This document shows, one piece after another, positions 1 through 12,900 of a stretch of 64,000 bases of DNA. The translations under genes and the position numbers were made by a program. Within the stretch, counting starts at the first letter, position 1. Every line of letters starts with the position of its first letter. Source of the DNA: Auanema rhodensis (taxonomy: Eukaryota > Nematoda > Chromadorea > Rhabditida > Rhabditidae). The notes under the pieces were generated by a model that was not told where the DNA came from, searched no databases, and saw nothing but the letters and a program-made list of their open reading frames with translations. Location of the stretch: assembly GCA_964057225.1 (NCBI GenBank), contig OZ059895.1:17451688-17515687 (forward strand), written 5' to 3'.

Positions 1-137
1 ATTCGTGCTTCTTGAAGCTTTTACTTCAGGTTACATCTTCTCTTATTCATTCGAATGAAATATTTTACTTCAATACGGAGCAGTATTGTTAAAAGTGACA
101 AAGTGATTATTATCGACAAATGAAAACAACTTATCAA

Positions 138-190
138 GCCTCATTGGCTCAGGGGCAGAGCGTCTGTCTAGTCGATTCCAGCATGAGGCA
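138..190 (+). pseudogene. tRNA-Thr copy with 19-nt internal deletion, reference
   Basis: The copy is identical to the intact gene except that nt 36-54 are missing. The loss covers the end of the anticodon loop, the 3' anticodon stem, the variable loop and the 5' T stem. Box B loses its first half (GGTT), so Pol III recruitment and folding should both fail. The 53-nt form recurs 51 times in the window with the same breakpoints, so it was made once and then amplified. A second form lacks nt 41-57 (55 nt), for example at 25104-25158. Confidence 0.9.
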
Positions 191-362
191 TTGTTTTAGA
201 CTTTCTCAAACTATTTTGAGGATTAATTCGTGCTTCTCGAAGCTTTTACTTCAGGTTACATCTTCTCTTATTCATTCAAATGAATTGTTTCAATTGAATA
301 TGTAAACGCATTGTTGAAAGTGACTAAGAGATTATAATCGAGAAATGAAAATAACTTTTTAA

Positions 363-434
363 GCCTCATTGGCTCAGGGGCAGAGCGTCTGTCTAGTAAA
401 CAGAAGGTCGCTGGTTCGATTCCAGCATGAGGCA
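363..434 (+). tRNA. tRNA-Thr (anticodon AGT), reference intact copy
   Basis: This copy is the reference for the whole array. The 72 nt fold as a cloverleaf. The acceptor stem pairs GCCTCAT with ATGAGGC, followed by discriminator A. The D stem pairs CTC with GAG, and the D loop contains the GG pair. The anticodon stem TCTGT/ACAGA encloses the loop CTAGTAA, so the anticodon is AGT (threonine, ACU; inosine would extend decoding to ACC and ACA). The T stem pairs GCTGG with CCAGC around TTCGATT. Box A (TGGCTCAGGGG) and box B (GGTTCGATTCC) fit Pol III consensus. A TTTTT run follows within a few bases as a terminator. No intron and no encoded CCA, as expected for a eukaryote. Whether any single copy is transcribed cannot be told from sequence. 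Confidence 0.93.
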
Positions 435-1075
435 TCTTTTTAGACTTTCTCAAACTATTTTTAGGATTCATTCGTGCTTCTCGAAGCTTTTACTTCAGGT
501 TACATCTTCTCTTATTCATTCGAATGAAATATTTTACTTCAATACGGAGCAGTATTGTTAAAAGTGACAAAGTGATTATTATCGACAAATGAAAACAACT
601 TATCAAGCCTCATTGGCTCAGGGGCAGAGCGTCTGTCTAGTCGATTCCAGCATGAGGCATTGTTTTAGACTTTCTCAAACTATTTTGAGGATTAATTCGT
701 GCTTCTCGAAGCTTTTACTTCAGGTTACATCTTCTCTTATTCATTCAAATGAATTGTTTCAATTGAATATGTAAACGCATTGTTGAAAGTGACTAAGAGA
801 TTATAATCGAGAAATGAGAATAACTTTTTAAGCCTCATTGGCTCAGGGGCAGAGCGTCTGTCTAGTAAACAGAAGGTCGCTGGTTCGATTCCAGCATGAG
901 GCATCGTTTTAGACTTTTTCAAAATATTTTGAGGATTAATTCGTGCTTCTCGAAGCTTTTACTTCAGGTTACATCTTCTCTTATTCATTCGAATGAAATA
1001 TTTTACTTCAATACGGAGCAGTATTGTTAAAAGTGACAAAGTGATTATTATCGACAAATGAAAACAACTTATCAA

Positions 1076-4000
1076 GCCTCATTGGCTCAGGGGCAGAGCG
1101 TCTGTCTAGTCGATTCCAGCATGAGGCATTGTTTTAGACTTTCTCAAACTATTTTGAGGATTAAATCGTGCTTCTCGAAGCTTTTACTTCAGGTTACATC
1201 TTCTCTTATTCATTCAAATGAATTGTTTCAATTGAATATGTAAACGCATTGTTGAAAGTGACTAAGAGATTATAATCGAGAAATGAAAATAACTTTTTAA
1301 GCCTCATTGGCTCAGGGGCAGAGCGTCTGTCTAGTAAACAGAAGGTCGCTGGTTCGATTCCAGCATGAGGCATCTTTTTAGACTTTCTCAAACTATTTTT
1401 AGGATTCATTCGTGCTTCTCGAAGCTTTTACTTCAGGTTACATCTTCTCTTATTCATTCGAATGAAATATTTTACTTCAATACGGAGCAGTATTGTTAAA
1501 AGTGACAAAGTGATTATTATCGACAAATGAAAACAACTTATCAAGCCTCATTGGCTCAGGGGCAGAGCGTCTGTCTAGTCGATTCCAGCATGAGGCATTG
1601 TTTTAGACTTTCTCAAACTATTTTGAGGATTAATTCGTGCTTCTCGAAGCTTTTACTTCAGGTTACATCTTCTCTTATTCATTCAAATGAATTGTTTCAA
1701 TTGAATATGTAAACGCATTGTTGAAAGTGACTAAGAGATTATAATCGAGAAATGAGAATAACTTTTTAAGCCTCATTGGCTCAGGGGCAGAGCGTCTGTC
1801 TAGTAAACAGAAGGTCGCTGGTTCGATTCCAGCATGAGGCATCGTTTTAGACTTTTTCAAAATATTTTGAAGATTAATTCGTGCTTCTTGAAGCTTTTAC
1901 TTCAGGTTACATCTTCTCTTATTCATTCGAATGAAATATTTTACTTCAATACGGAGCAGTATTGTTAAAAGTGACAAAGTGATTATTATCGACAAATGAA
2001 AACAACTTATCAAGCCTCATTGGCTCAGGGGCAGAGCGTCTGTCTAGTAAACAGAAGGTCGCTGGTTCGATTCCAGCATGAGGCATCGTTTTAGACTTTT
2101 TCAAACTATTTTGAGGATTAATTCGTGCTTCTCGAAGCTTTTACTTCAGGTTACATCTTCTCTTATTCATTCAAATGAATTGTTTCAATTGAATATGTAA
2201 ACGCATTGTTGAAAGTGACTAAGAGATTATAATCGAGAAATGAAAATAACTTTTTAAGCCTCATTGGCTCAGGGGCAGAGCGTCTGTCTAGTAAACAGAA
2301 GGTCGCTGGTTCGATTCCAGCATGAGGCATCTTTTTAGACTTTCTCAAACTATTTTTAGGATTCATTCGTGCTTCTCGAAGCTTTTACTTCAGGTTACAT
2401 CTTCTCTTATTCATTCGAATGAAATATTTTACTTCAATACGGAGCAGTATTGTTAAAAGTGACAAAGTGATTATTATCGACAAATGAAAACAACTTATCA
2501 AGCCTCATTGGCTCAGGGGCAGAGCGTCTGTCTAGTAAACAGAAGGTCGCTGGTTCGATTCCAGCATGAGGCATCGTTTTAGACTTTTTCAAACTATTTT
2601 GAGGATTAATTCGTGCTTCTTGAAGCTTTTACTTCAGGTTACATCTTCTCTTATTCATTCGAATGAAATATTTTACTTCAATACGGAGCAGTATTGTTAA
2701 AAGTGACAAAGTGATTATTATCGAGAAATGAAAACAACTTATCAAGCCTCATTGGCTCAGGGGCAGAGCGTCTGTCTAGTAAACAGAAGGTCGCTGGTTC
2801 GATTCCAGCATGAGGCATCGTTTTAGACTTTTTCAAACTATTTTGAGGATTAATTCGTGCTTCTTGAAGCTTTTACTTCAGGTTACATCTTCTCTTATTC
2901 ATTCGAATGAAATATTTTACTTCAATACGAAGCAGTATTGTTAAAAGTGACAAAGTGATTATTATCGACAAATGAAAACAACTTATCAAGCCTCATTGGC
3001 TCAGGGGCAGAGCGTCTGTCTAGTCGATTCCAGCATGAGGCATCGTTTTAGACTTTCTCAAACTATTTTGAGGATTAATTCGTGCTTCTCGAAGCTTTTA
3101 CTTCAGGTTACATCTTCTCTTATTCATTCAAATGAATTGTTTCAATTGAATATGTAAACGCATTGTTGAAAGTGACTAAGAGATTATAATCGAGAAATGA
3201 GAATAACTTTTTAAGCCTCATTGGCTCAGGGGCAGAGCGTCTGTCTAGTAAACAGAAGGTCGCTGGTTCGATTCCAGCATGAGGCATCGTTTTAGACTTT
3301 TTCAAAATATTTTGAAGATTAATTCGTGCTTCTTGAAGCTTTTACTTCAGGTTACATCTTCTCTTATTCATTCGAATGAAATATTTTACTTCAATACGGA
3401 GCAGTATTGTTAAAAGTGACAAAGTGATTATTATCGACAAATGAAAACAACTTATCAAGCCTCATTGGCTCAGGGGCAGAGCGTCTGTCTAGTCGATTCC
3501 AGCATGAGGCATTGTTTTAGACTTTCTCAAACTATTTTGAGGATTAAATCGTGCTTCTCGAAGCTTTTACTTCAGGTTACATCTTCTCTTATTCATTCAA
3601 ATGAATTGTTTCAATTGAATATGTAAACGCATTGTTGAAAGTGACTAAGAGATTATAATCGAGAAATGAAAATAACTTTTTAAGCCTCATTGGCTCAGGG
3701 GCAGAGCGTCTGTCTAGTAAACAGAAGGTCGCTGGTTCGATTCCAGCATGAGGCATCTTTTTAGACTTTCTCAAACTATTTTTAGGATTCATTCGTGCTT
3801 CTCGAAGCTTTTACTTCAGGTTACATCTTCTCTTATTCATTCGAATGAAATATTTTACTTCAATACGGAGCAGTATTGTTAAAAGTGACAAAGTGATTAT
3901 TATCGACAAATGAAAACAACTTATCAAGCCTCATTGGCTCAGGGGCAGAGCGTCTGTCTAGTCGATTCCAGCATGAGGCATTGTTTTAGACTTTCTCAAA

Positions 4001-5841
4001 CTATTTTGAGGATTAATTCGTGCTTCTCGAAGCTTTTACTTCAGGTTACATCTTCTCTTATTCATTCAAATGAATTGTTTCAATTGAATATGTAAACGCA
4101 TTGTTGAAAGTGACTAAGAGATTATAATCGAGAAATGAGAATAACTTTTTAAGCCTCATTGGCTCAGGGGCAGAGCGTCTGTCTAGTAAACAGAAGGTCG
4201 CTGGTTCGATTCCAGCATGAGGCATCGTTTTAGACTTTTTCAAAATATTTTGAAGATTAATTCGTGCTTCTTGAAGCTTTTACTTCAGGTTACATCTTCT
4301 CTTATTCATTCGAATGAAATATTTTACTTCAATACGGAGCAGTATTGTTAAAAGTGACAAAGTGATTATTATCGACAAATGAAAACAACTTATCAAGCCT
4401 CATTGGCTCAGGGGCAGAGCGTCTGTCTAGTAAACAGAAGGTCGCTGGTTCGATTCCAGCATGAGGCATCGTTTTAGACTTTTTCAAACTATTTTGAGGA
4501 TTAATTCGTGCTTCTCGAAGCTTTTACTTCAGGTTACATCTTCTCTTATTCATTCAAATGAATTGTTTCAATTGAATATGTAAACGCATTGTTGAAAGTG
4601 ACTAAGAGATTATAATCGAGAAATGAAAATAACTTTTTAAGCCTCATTGGCTCAGGGGCAGAGCGTCTGTCTAGTAAACAGAAGGTCGCTGGTTCGATTC
4701 CAGCATGAGGCATCTTTTTAGACTTTCTCAAACTATTTTTAGGATTCATTCGTGCTTCTCGAAGCTTTTACTTCAGGTTACATCTTCTCTTATTCATTCG
4801 AATGAAATATTTTACTTCAATACGGAGCAGTAATGTTAAAAGTGACAAAGTGATTATTATCGACAAATGAAAACAACTTATCAAGCCTCATTGGCTCAGG
4901 GGCAGAGCGTCTGTCTAGTAAACAGAAGGTCGCTGGTTCGATTCCAGCATGAGGCATCGTTTTAGACTTTTTCAAACTATTTTGAGGATTAATTCGTGCT
5001 TCTTGAAGCTTTTACTTCAGGTTACATCTTCTCTTATTCATTCGAATGAAATATTTTACTTCAATACGGAGCAGTATTGTTAAAAGTGACAAAGTGATTA
5101 TTATCGAGAAATGAAAACAACTTATCAAGCCTCATTGGCTCAGGGGCAGAGCGTCTGTCTAGTAAACAGAAGGTCGCTGGTTCGATTCCAGCATGAGGCA
5201 TCGTTTTAGACTTTTTCAAACTATTTTGAGGATTAATTCGTGCTTCTTGAAGCTTTTACTTCAGGTTACATCTTCTCTTATTCATTCGAATGAAATATTT
5301 TACTTCAATACGGAGCAGTATTGTTAAAAGTGACAAAGTGATTATTATCGACAAATGAAAACAACTTATCAAGCCTCATTGGCTCAGGGGCAGAGCGTCT
5401 GTCTAGTCGATTCCAGCATGAGGCATCGTTTTAGACTTTCTCAAACTATTTTGAGGATTAATTCGTGCTTCTCGAAGCTTTTACTTCAGGTTACATCTTC
5501 TCTTATTCATTCAAATGAATTGTTTCAATTGAATATGTAAACGCATTGTTGAAAGTGACTAAGAGATTATAATCGAGAAATGAGAATAACTTTTTAAGCC
5601 TCATTGGCTCAGGGGCAGAGCGTCTGTCTAGTAAACAGAAGGTCGCTGGTTCGATTCCAGCATGAGGCATCGTTTTAGACTTTTTCAAAATATTTTGAAG
5701 ATTAATTCGTGCTTCTTGAAGCTTTTACTTCAGGTTACATCTTCTCTTATTCATTCGAATGAAATATTTTACTTCAATACGGAGCAGTATTGTTAAAAGT
5801 GACAAAGTGATTATTATCGACAAATGAAAACAACTTATCAA
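1076..5841 (+). repeat. two copies of a 2,383-bp higher-order repeat of tRNA-Thr units
   Basis: Ten units form a block that repeats at an offset of exactly 2,383 bp (tRNA starts 1076 to 3459, 1301 to 3684, through 3215 to 5598). Intact tRNA starts in copy 1 are 1301, 1770, 2014, 2258, 2502, 2746 and 3215. Intact starts in copy 2 are 3684, 4153, 4397, 4641, 4885, 5129 and 5598. Copies with the 19-nt deletion start at 1076, 1545, 2990, 3459, 3928 and 5373. Each intact copy spans 72 nt from its start and each deleted copy 53 nt. The constant order of intact and deleted units points to unequal exchange of multi-unit blocks. Confidence 0.9.
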
Positions 5842-6085
5842 GCCTCATTGGCTCAGGGGCAGAGCGTCTGTCTAGTAAACAGAAGGTCGCTGGTTCGATT
5901 CCAGCATGAGGCATCGTTTTAGACTTTTTCAAACTATTTTGAGGATTAATTCGTGCTTCTCGAAGCTTTTACTTCAGGTTACATCTTCTCTTATTCATTC
6001 AAATGAATTGTTTCAATTGAATATGTAAACGCATTGTTGAAAGTGACTAAGAGATTATAATCGAGAAATGAGAATAACTTTTTAA

Positions 6086-6157
6086 GCCTCATTGGCTCAG
6101 GGGCAGAGCGTCTGTCTAGTAAACAGTAGGTCGCTGGTTTGATTCCAGCATGAGGCA
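6086..6157 (+). tRNA. tRNA-Thr(AGT) variant with anticodon-stem and T-loop substitutions
   Basis: A42T breaks the first pair of the anticodon stem, and C55T changes box B from GGTTCGATTCC to GGTTTGATTCC. Box-B C is close to invariant in Pol III genes, so transcription is probably reduced. The identical pair of changes recurs at 9689 and 13760. Confidence 0.75.
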
Positions 6158-6798
6158 TCGTTTTAGACTTTTTCAAAATATTTTGAAGATTAATTCGTGC
6201 TTCTTGAAGCTTTTACTTCAGGTTACATCTTCTCTTATTCATTCGAATGAAATATTTTACTTCAATACGGAGCAGTATTGTTAAAAGTGACAAAGTGATT
6301 ATTATCGACAAATGAAAACAACTTATCAAGCCTCATTGGCTCAGGGGCAGAGCGTCTGTCTAGTCGATTCCAGCATGAGGCATTGTTTTAGACTTTCTCA
6401 AACTATTTTGAGGATTAAATCGTGCTTCTCGAAGCTTTTACTTCAGGTTACATCTTCTCTTATTCATTCAAATGAATTGTTTCAATTGAATATGTAAACG
6501 CATTGTTGAAAGTGACTAAGAGATTATAATCGAGAAATGAGAATAACTTTTTAAGCCTCATTGGCTCAGGGGCAGAGCGTCTGTCTAGTAAACAGAAGGT
6601 CGCTGGTTCGATTCCAGCATGAGGCATCGTTTTAGACTTTTTCAAACTATTTAGAGGATTAATTCGTGCTTCTCGAAGCTTTTACTTCAGGTTACATCTT
6701 CTCTTATTCATTCAAATGAAATGTTTCAATTGAATATGTAAACGCATTGTTGAAAGTGACTAAGAGATTATAATCGAGAAATGAGAATAACTTTTTAA

Positions 6799-6870
6799 GC
6801 CTCATTGGCTCAGGATCAGAGCGTCTGTCTAGTAAACAGAAGGTCGCTGGTTCGATTCCAGCATGAGGCA
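6799..6870 (+). tRNA. tRNA-Thr(AGT) variant with altered D loop
   Basis: The copy is full length, but the D loop reads AGGATCA instead of AGGGGCA. This removes the GG pair that contacts the T loop and also weakens box A. The same variant occurs at 8244, 10402 and 14473, always as the second unit after a deleted copy. It marks the 1,445-bp block and is probably a non-functional copy spread by block amplification. Confidence 0.75.
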
Positions 6871-9800
6871 TCGTTTTAGACTTTTTCAAAATATTTTGAA
6901 GATTAATTCGTGCTTCTTGAAGCTTTTACTTCAGGTTACATCTTCTCTTATTCATTCGAATGAAATATTTTACTTCAACACGGAGCAGTATTGTTAAAAG
7001 TGACAAAGTGATTATTATCGACAAATGAAAACAACTTATCAAGCCTCATTGGCTCAGGGGCAGAGCGTCTGTCTAGTAAACAGAAGGTCGCTGGTTCGAT
7101 TCCAGCATGAGGCATCGTTTTAGACTTTTTCAAACTATTTTGAGGATTAATTCGTGCTTCTTGAAGCTTTTACTTCAGGTTACATCTTCTCTTATTCATT
7201 CGAATGAAATATTTTACTTCAATACGGAGCAGTATTGTTAAAAGTGACAAAGTGATTATTATCGACAAATGAAAACAACTTATCAAGCCTCATTGGCTCA
7301 GGGGCAGAGCGTCTGTCTAGTAAACAGAAGGTCGCTGGTTCGATTCCAGCATGAGGCATCGTTTTAGACTTTTTCAAACTATTTTGAGGATTAATTCGTG
7401 CTTCTCGAAGCTTTTACTTCAGGTTACATCTTCTCTTATTCATTCAAATGAAATGTTTCAATTGAATATGTAAACGCATTGTTGAAAGTGACTAAGAGAT
7501 TATAATCGAGAAATGAGAATAACTTTTTAAGCCTCATTGGCTCAGGGGCAGAGCGTCTGTCTAGTAAACAGAAGGTCGCTGGTTCGATTCCAGCATGAGG
7601 CATCGTTTTAGACTTTTTCAAAATATTTTGAAGATTAATTCGTGCTTCTTGAAGCTTTTACTTCAGGTTACATCTTCTCTTATTCATTCGAATGAAATAT
7701 TTTACTTCAATACGGAGCAGTATTGTTAAAAGTGACAAAGTGATTATTATCGACAAATGAAAACAACTTATCAAGCCTCATTGGCTCAGGGGCAGAGCGT
7801 CTGTCTAGTCGATTCCAGCATGAGGCATTGTTTTAGACTTTCTCAAACTATTTTGAGGATTAAATCGTGCTTCTCGAAGCTTTTACTTCAGGTTACATCT
7901 TCTCTTATTCATTCAAATGAATTGTTTCAATTGAATATGTAAACGCATTGTTGAAAGTGACTAAGAGATTATAATCGAGAAATGAGAATAACTTTTTAAG
8001 CCTCATTGGCTCAGGGGCAGAGCGTCTGTCTAGTAAACAGAAGGTCGCTGGTTCGATTCCAGCATGAGGCATCGTTTTAGACTTTTTCAAACTATTTAGA
8101 GGATTAATTCGTGCTTCTCGAAGCTTTTACTTCAGGTTACATCTTCTCTTATTCATTCAAATGAAATGTTTCAATTGAATATGTAAACGCATTGTTGAAA
8201 GTGACTAAGAGATTATAATCGAGAAATGAGAATAACTTTTTAAGCCTCATTGGCTCAGGATCAGAGCGTCTGTCTAGTAAACAGAAGGTCGCTGGTTCGA
8301 TTCCAGCATGAGGCATCGTTTTAGACTTTTTCAAAATATTTTGAAGATTAATTCGTGCTTCTTGAAGCTTTTACTTCAGGTTACATCTTCTCTTATTCAT
8401 TCGAATGAAATATTTTACTTCAACACGGAGCAGTATTGTTAAAAGTGACAAAGTGATTATTATCGACAAATGAAAACAACTTATCAAGCCTCATTGGCTC
8501 AGGGGCAGAGCGTCTGTCTAGTAAACAGAAGGTCGCTGGTTCGATTCCAGCATGAGGCATCGTTTTAGACTTTTTCAAACTATTTTGAGGATTAATTCGT
8601 GCTTCTTGAAGCTTTTACTTCAGGTTACATCTTCTCTTATTCATTCGAATGAAATATTTTACTTCAATACGGAGCAGTATTGTTAAAAGTGACAAAGTGA
8701 TTATTATCGACAAATGAAAACAACTTATCAAGCCTCATTGGCTCAGGGGCAGAGCGTCTGTCTAGTAAACAGAAGGTCGCTGGTTCGATTCCAGCATGAG
8801 GCATCGTTTTAGACTTTTTCAAACTATTTTGAGGATTAATTCGTGCTTCTCGAAGCTTTTACTTCAGGTTACATCTTCTCTTATTCATTCAAATGAAATG
8901 TTTCAATTGAATATGTAAACGCATTGTTGAAAGTGACTAAGAGATTATAATCGAGAAATGAGAATAACTTTTTAAGCCTCATTGGCTCAGGGGCAGAGCG
9001 TCTGTCTAGTAAACAGAAGGTCGCTGGTTCGATTCCAGCATGAGGCATCGTTTTAGACTTTTTCAAAATATTTTGAAGATTAATTCGTGCTTCTTGAAGC
9101 TTTTACTTCAGGTTACATCTTCTCTTATTCATTCGAATGAAATATTTTACTTCAATACGGAGCAGTATTGTTAAAAGTGACAAAGTGATTATTATCGACA
9201 AATGAAAACAACTTATCAAGCCTCATTGGCTCAGGGGCAGAGCGTCTGTCTAGTCGATTCCAGCATGAGGCATTGTTTTAGACTTTCTCAAACTATTTTG
9301 AGGATTAAATCGTGCTTCTCGAAGCTTTTACTTCAGGTTACATCTTCTCTTATTCATTCAAATGAATTGTTTCAATTGAATATGTAAACGCATTGTTGAA
9401 AGTGACTAAGAGATTATAATCGAGAAATGAAAATAACTTTTTAAGCCTCATTGGCTCAGGGGCAGAGCGTCTGTCTAGTAAACAGAAGGTCGCTGGTTCG
9501 ATTCCAGCATGAGGCATCGTTTTAGACTTTTTCAAACTATTTTGAGGATTAATTCGTGCTTCTCGAAGCTTTTACTTCAGGTTACATCTTCTCTTATTCA
9601 TTCAAATGAATTGTTTCAATTGAATATGTAAACGCATTGTTGAAAGTGACTAAGAGATTATAATCGAGAAATGAGAATAACTTTTTAAGCCTCATTGGCT
9701 CAGGGGCAGAGCGTCTGTCTAGTAAACAGTAGGTCGCTGGTTTGATTCCAGCATGAGGCATCGTTTTAGACTTTTTCAAAATATTTTGAAGATTAATTCG

Positions 9801-9932
9801 TGCTTCTTGAAGCTTTTACTTCAGGTTACATCTTCTCTTATTCATTCGAATGAAATATTTTACTTCAATACGGAGCAGTATTGTTAAAAGTGACAAAGTG
9901 ATTATTATCGACAAATGAAAACAACTTATCAA

Positions 9933-12900
9933 GCCTCATTGGCTCAGGGGCAGAGCGTCTGTCTAGTCGATTCCAGCATGAGGCATTGTTTTAGACTTTC
10001 TCAAACTATTTTGAGGATTAAATCGTGCTTCTCGAAGCTTTTACTTCAGGTTACATCTTCTCTTATTCATTCAAATGAATTGTTTCAATTGAATATGTAA
10101 ACGCATTGTTGAAAGTGACTAAGAGATTATAATCGAGAAATGAGAATAACTTTTTAAGCCTCATTGGCTCAGGGGCAGAGCGTCTGTCTAGTAAACAGAA
10201 GGTCGCTGGTTCGATTCCAGCATGAGGCATCGTTTTAGACTTTTTCAAACTATTTAGAGGATTAATTCGTGCTTCTCGAAGCTTTTACTTCAGGTTACAT
10301 CTTCTCTTATTCATTCAAATGAAATGTTTCAATTGAATATGTAAACGCATTGTTGAAAGTGACTAAGAGATTATAATCGAGAAATGAGAATAACTTTTTA
10401 AGCCTCATTGGCTCAGGATCAGAGCGTCTGTCTAGTAAACAGAAGGTCGCTGGTTCGATTCCAGCATGAGGCATCGTTTTAGACTTTTTCAAAATATTTT
10501 GAAGATTAATTCGTGCTTCTTGAAGCTTTTACTTCAGGTTACATCTTCTCTTATTCATTCGAATGAAATATTTTACTTCAACACGGAGCAGTATTGTTAA
10601 AAGTGACAAAGTGATTATTATCGACAAATGAAAACAACTTATCAAGCCTCATTGGCTCAGGGGCAGAGCGTCTGTCTAGTAAACAGAAGGTCGCTGGTTC
10701 GATTCCAGCATGAGGCATCGTTTTAGACTTTTTCAAACTATTTTGAGGATTAATTCGTGCTTCTTGAAGCTTTTACTTCAGGTTACATCTTCTCTTATTC
10801 ATTCGAATGAAATATTTTACTTCAATACGGAGCAGTATTGTTAAAAGTGACAAAGTGATTATTATCGACAAATGAAAACAACTTATCAAGCCTCATTGGC
10901 TCAGGGGCAGAGCGTCTGTCTAGTAAACAGAAGGTCGCTGGTTCGATTCCAGCATGAGGCATCGTTTTAGACTTTTTCAAACTATTTTGAGGATTAATTC
11001 GTGCTTCTCGAAGCTTTTACTTCAGGTTACATCTTCTCTTATTCATTCAAATGAAATGTTTCAATTGAATATGTAAACGCATTGTTGAAAGTGACTAAGA
11101 GATTATAATCGAGAAATGAGAATAACTTTTTAAGCCTCATTGGCTCAGGGGCAGAGCGTCTGTCTAGTAAACAGAAGGTCGCTGGTTCGATTCCAGCATG
11201 AGGCATCGTTTTAGACTTTTTCAAAATATTTTGAAGATTAATTCGTGCTTCTTGAAGCTTTTACTTCAGGTTACATCTTCTCTTATTCATTCGAATGAAA
11301 TATTTTACTTCAATACGGAGCAGTATTGTTAAAAGTGACAAAGTGATTATTATCGACAAATGAAAACAACTTATCAAGCCTCATTGGCTCAGGGGCAGAG
11401 CGTCTGTCTAGTCGATTCCAGCATGAGGCATTGTTTTAGACTTTCTCAAACTATTTTGAGGATTAAATCGTGCTTCTCGAAGCTTTTACTTCAGGTTACA
11501 TCTTCTCTTATTCATTCAAATGAATTGTTTCAATTGAATATGTAAACGCATTGTTGAAAGTGACTAAGAGATTATAATCGAGAAATGAAAATAACTTTTT
11601 AAGCCTCATTGGCTCAGGGGCAGAGCGTCTGTCTAGTAAACAGAAGGTCGCTGGTTCGATTCCAGCATGAGGCATCTTTTTAGACTTTCTCAAACTATTT
11701 TTAGGATTCATTCGTGCTTCTCGAAGCTTTTACTTCAGGTTACATCTTCTCTTATTCATTCGAATGAAATATTTTACTTCAATACGGAGCAGTATTGTTA
11801 AAAGTGACAAAGTGATTATTATCGAGAAATGAAAACAACTTATCAAGCCTCATTGGCTCAGGGGCAGAGCGTCTGTCTAGTAAACAGAAGGTCGCTGGTT
11901 CGATTCCAGCATGAGGCATCGTTTTAGACTTTTTCAAACTATTTTGAGGATTAATTCGTGCTTCTTGAAGCTTTTACTTCAGGTTACATCTTCTCTTATT
12001 CATTCGAATGAAATATTTTACTTCAATACGGAGCAGTATTGTTAAAAGTGACAAAGTGATTATTATCGACAAATGAAAACAACTTATCAAGCCTCATTGG
12101 CTCAGGGGCAGAGCGTCTGTCTAGTCGATTCCAGCATGAGGCATCGTTTTAGACTTTCTCAAACTATTTTGAGGATTAATTCGTGCTTCTCGAAGCTTTT
12201 ACTTCAGGTTACATCTTCTCTTATTCATTCAAATGAATTGTTTCAATTGAATATGTAAACGCATTGTTGAAAGTGACTAAGAGATTATAATCGAGAAATG
12301 AAAATAACTTTTTAAGCCTCATTGGCTCAGGGGCAGAGCGTCTGTCTAGTAAACAGAAGGTCGCTGGTTCGATTCCAGCATGAGGCATCTTTTTAGACTT
12401 TCTCAAACTATTTTTAGGATTCATTCGTGCTTCTCGAAGCTTTTACTTCAGGTTACATCTTCTCTTATTCATTCGAATGAAATATTTTACTTCAATACGG
12501 AGCAGTATTGTTAAAAGTGACAAAGTGATTATTATCGAGAAATGAAAACAACTTATCAAGCCTCATTGGCTCAGGGGCAGAGCGTCTGTCTAGTAAACAG
12601 AAGGTCGCTGGTTCGATTCCAGCATGAGGCATCGTTTTAGACTTTTTCAAACTATTTTGAGGATTAATTCGTGCTTCTTGAAGCTTTTACTTCAGGTTAC
12701 ATCTTCTCTTATTCATTCGAATGAAATATTTTACTTCAATACGGAGCAGTATTGTTAAAAGTGACAAAGTGATTATTATCGACAAATGAAAACAACTTAT
12801 CAAGCCTCATTGGCTCAGGGGCAGAGCGTCTGTCTAGTAAACAGAAGGTCGCTGGTTCGATTCCAGCATGAGGCATGGTTTTAGACTTTTTCAAACTATT

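Larger units (their letters stand above)
1..1075 (+). repeat. tRNA-Thr(AGT) tandem array, left end of window
   Basis: The array enters from outside the window. A unit is a tRNA, a T-run, and a spacer holding the palindromes GCTTC(TC/TT)GAAGC and TCATTCGAATGA and the hairpin CAATAC-GGAGCA-GTATTG. Two spacer types alternate. Type A carries 'aatacggagcagtattg'. Type B carries 'caattgaatatgtaaacg'. Intact 72-nt tRNAs lie at 363-434 and 832-903. Copies lacking 19 nt lie at 138-190 and 607-659. Short open frames across the units are by-products of the repeat: they recur identically and read through the tRNA, so I do not call them genes. Confidence 0.95.
5842..9932 (+). repeat. tRNA-Thr array with 1,445-bp higher-order repeat
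   Basis: A six-unit block of 1,445 bp begins with a deleted tRNA and repeats at 6330, 7775 and, in part, 9220. Intact tRNA starts are 5842, 6555, 7043, 7287, 7531, 8000, 8488, 8732, 8976 and 9445. Full-length but mutated copies start at 6086 and 9689 (anticodon-stem A42T and T-loop C55T) and at 6799 and 8244 (D loop GGGG changed to GGAT). Deleted copies start at 6330, 7775 and 9220. The marker mutations recur at the same place in each block. Confidence 0.9.

Noticed and set aside
120..305. Recurring short open frames (61-77 codons) in every array unit on both strands
   Set aside because: They read through the tRNA and spacer, repeat identically, and their variants follow the DNA unit, not a protein constraint.
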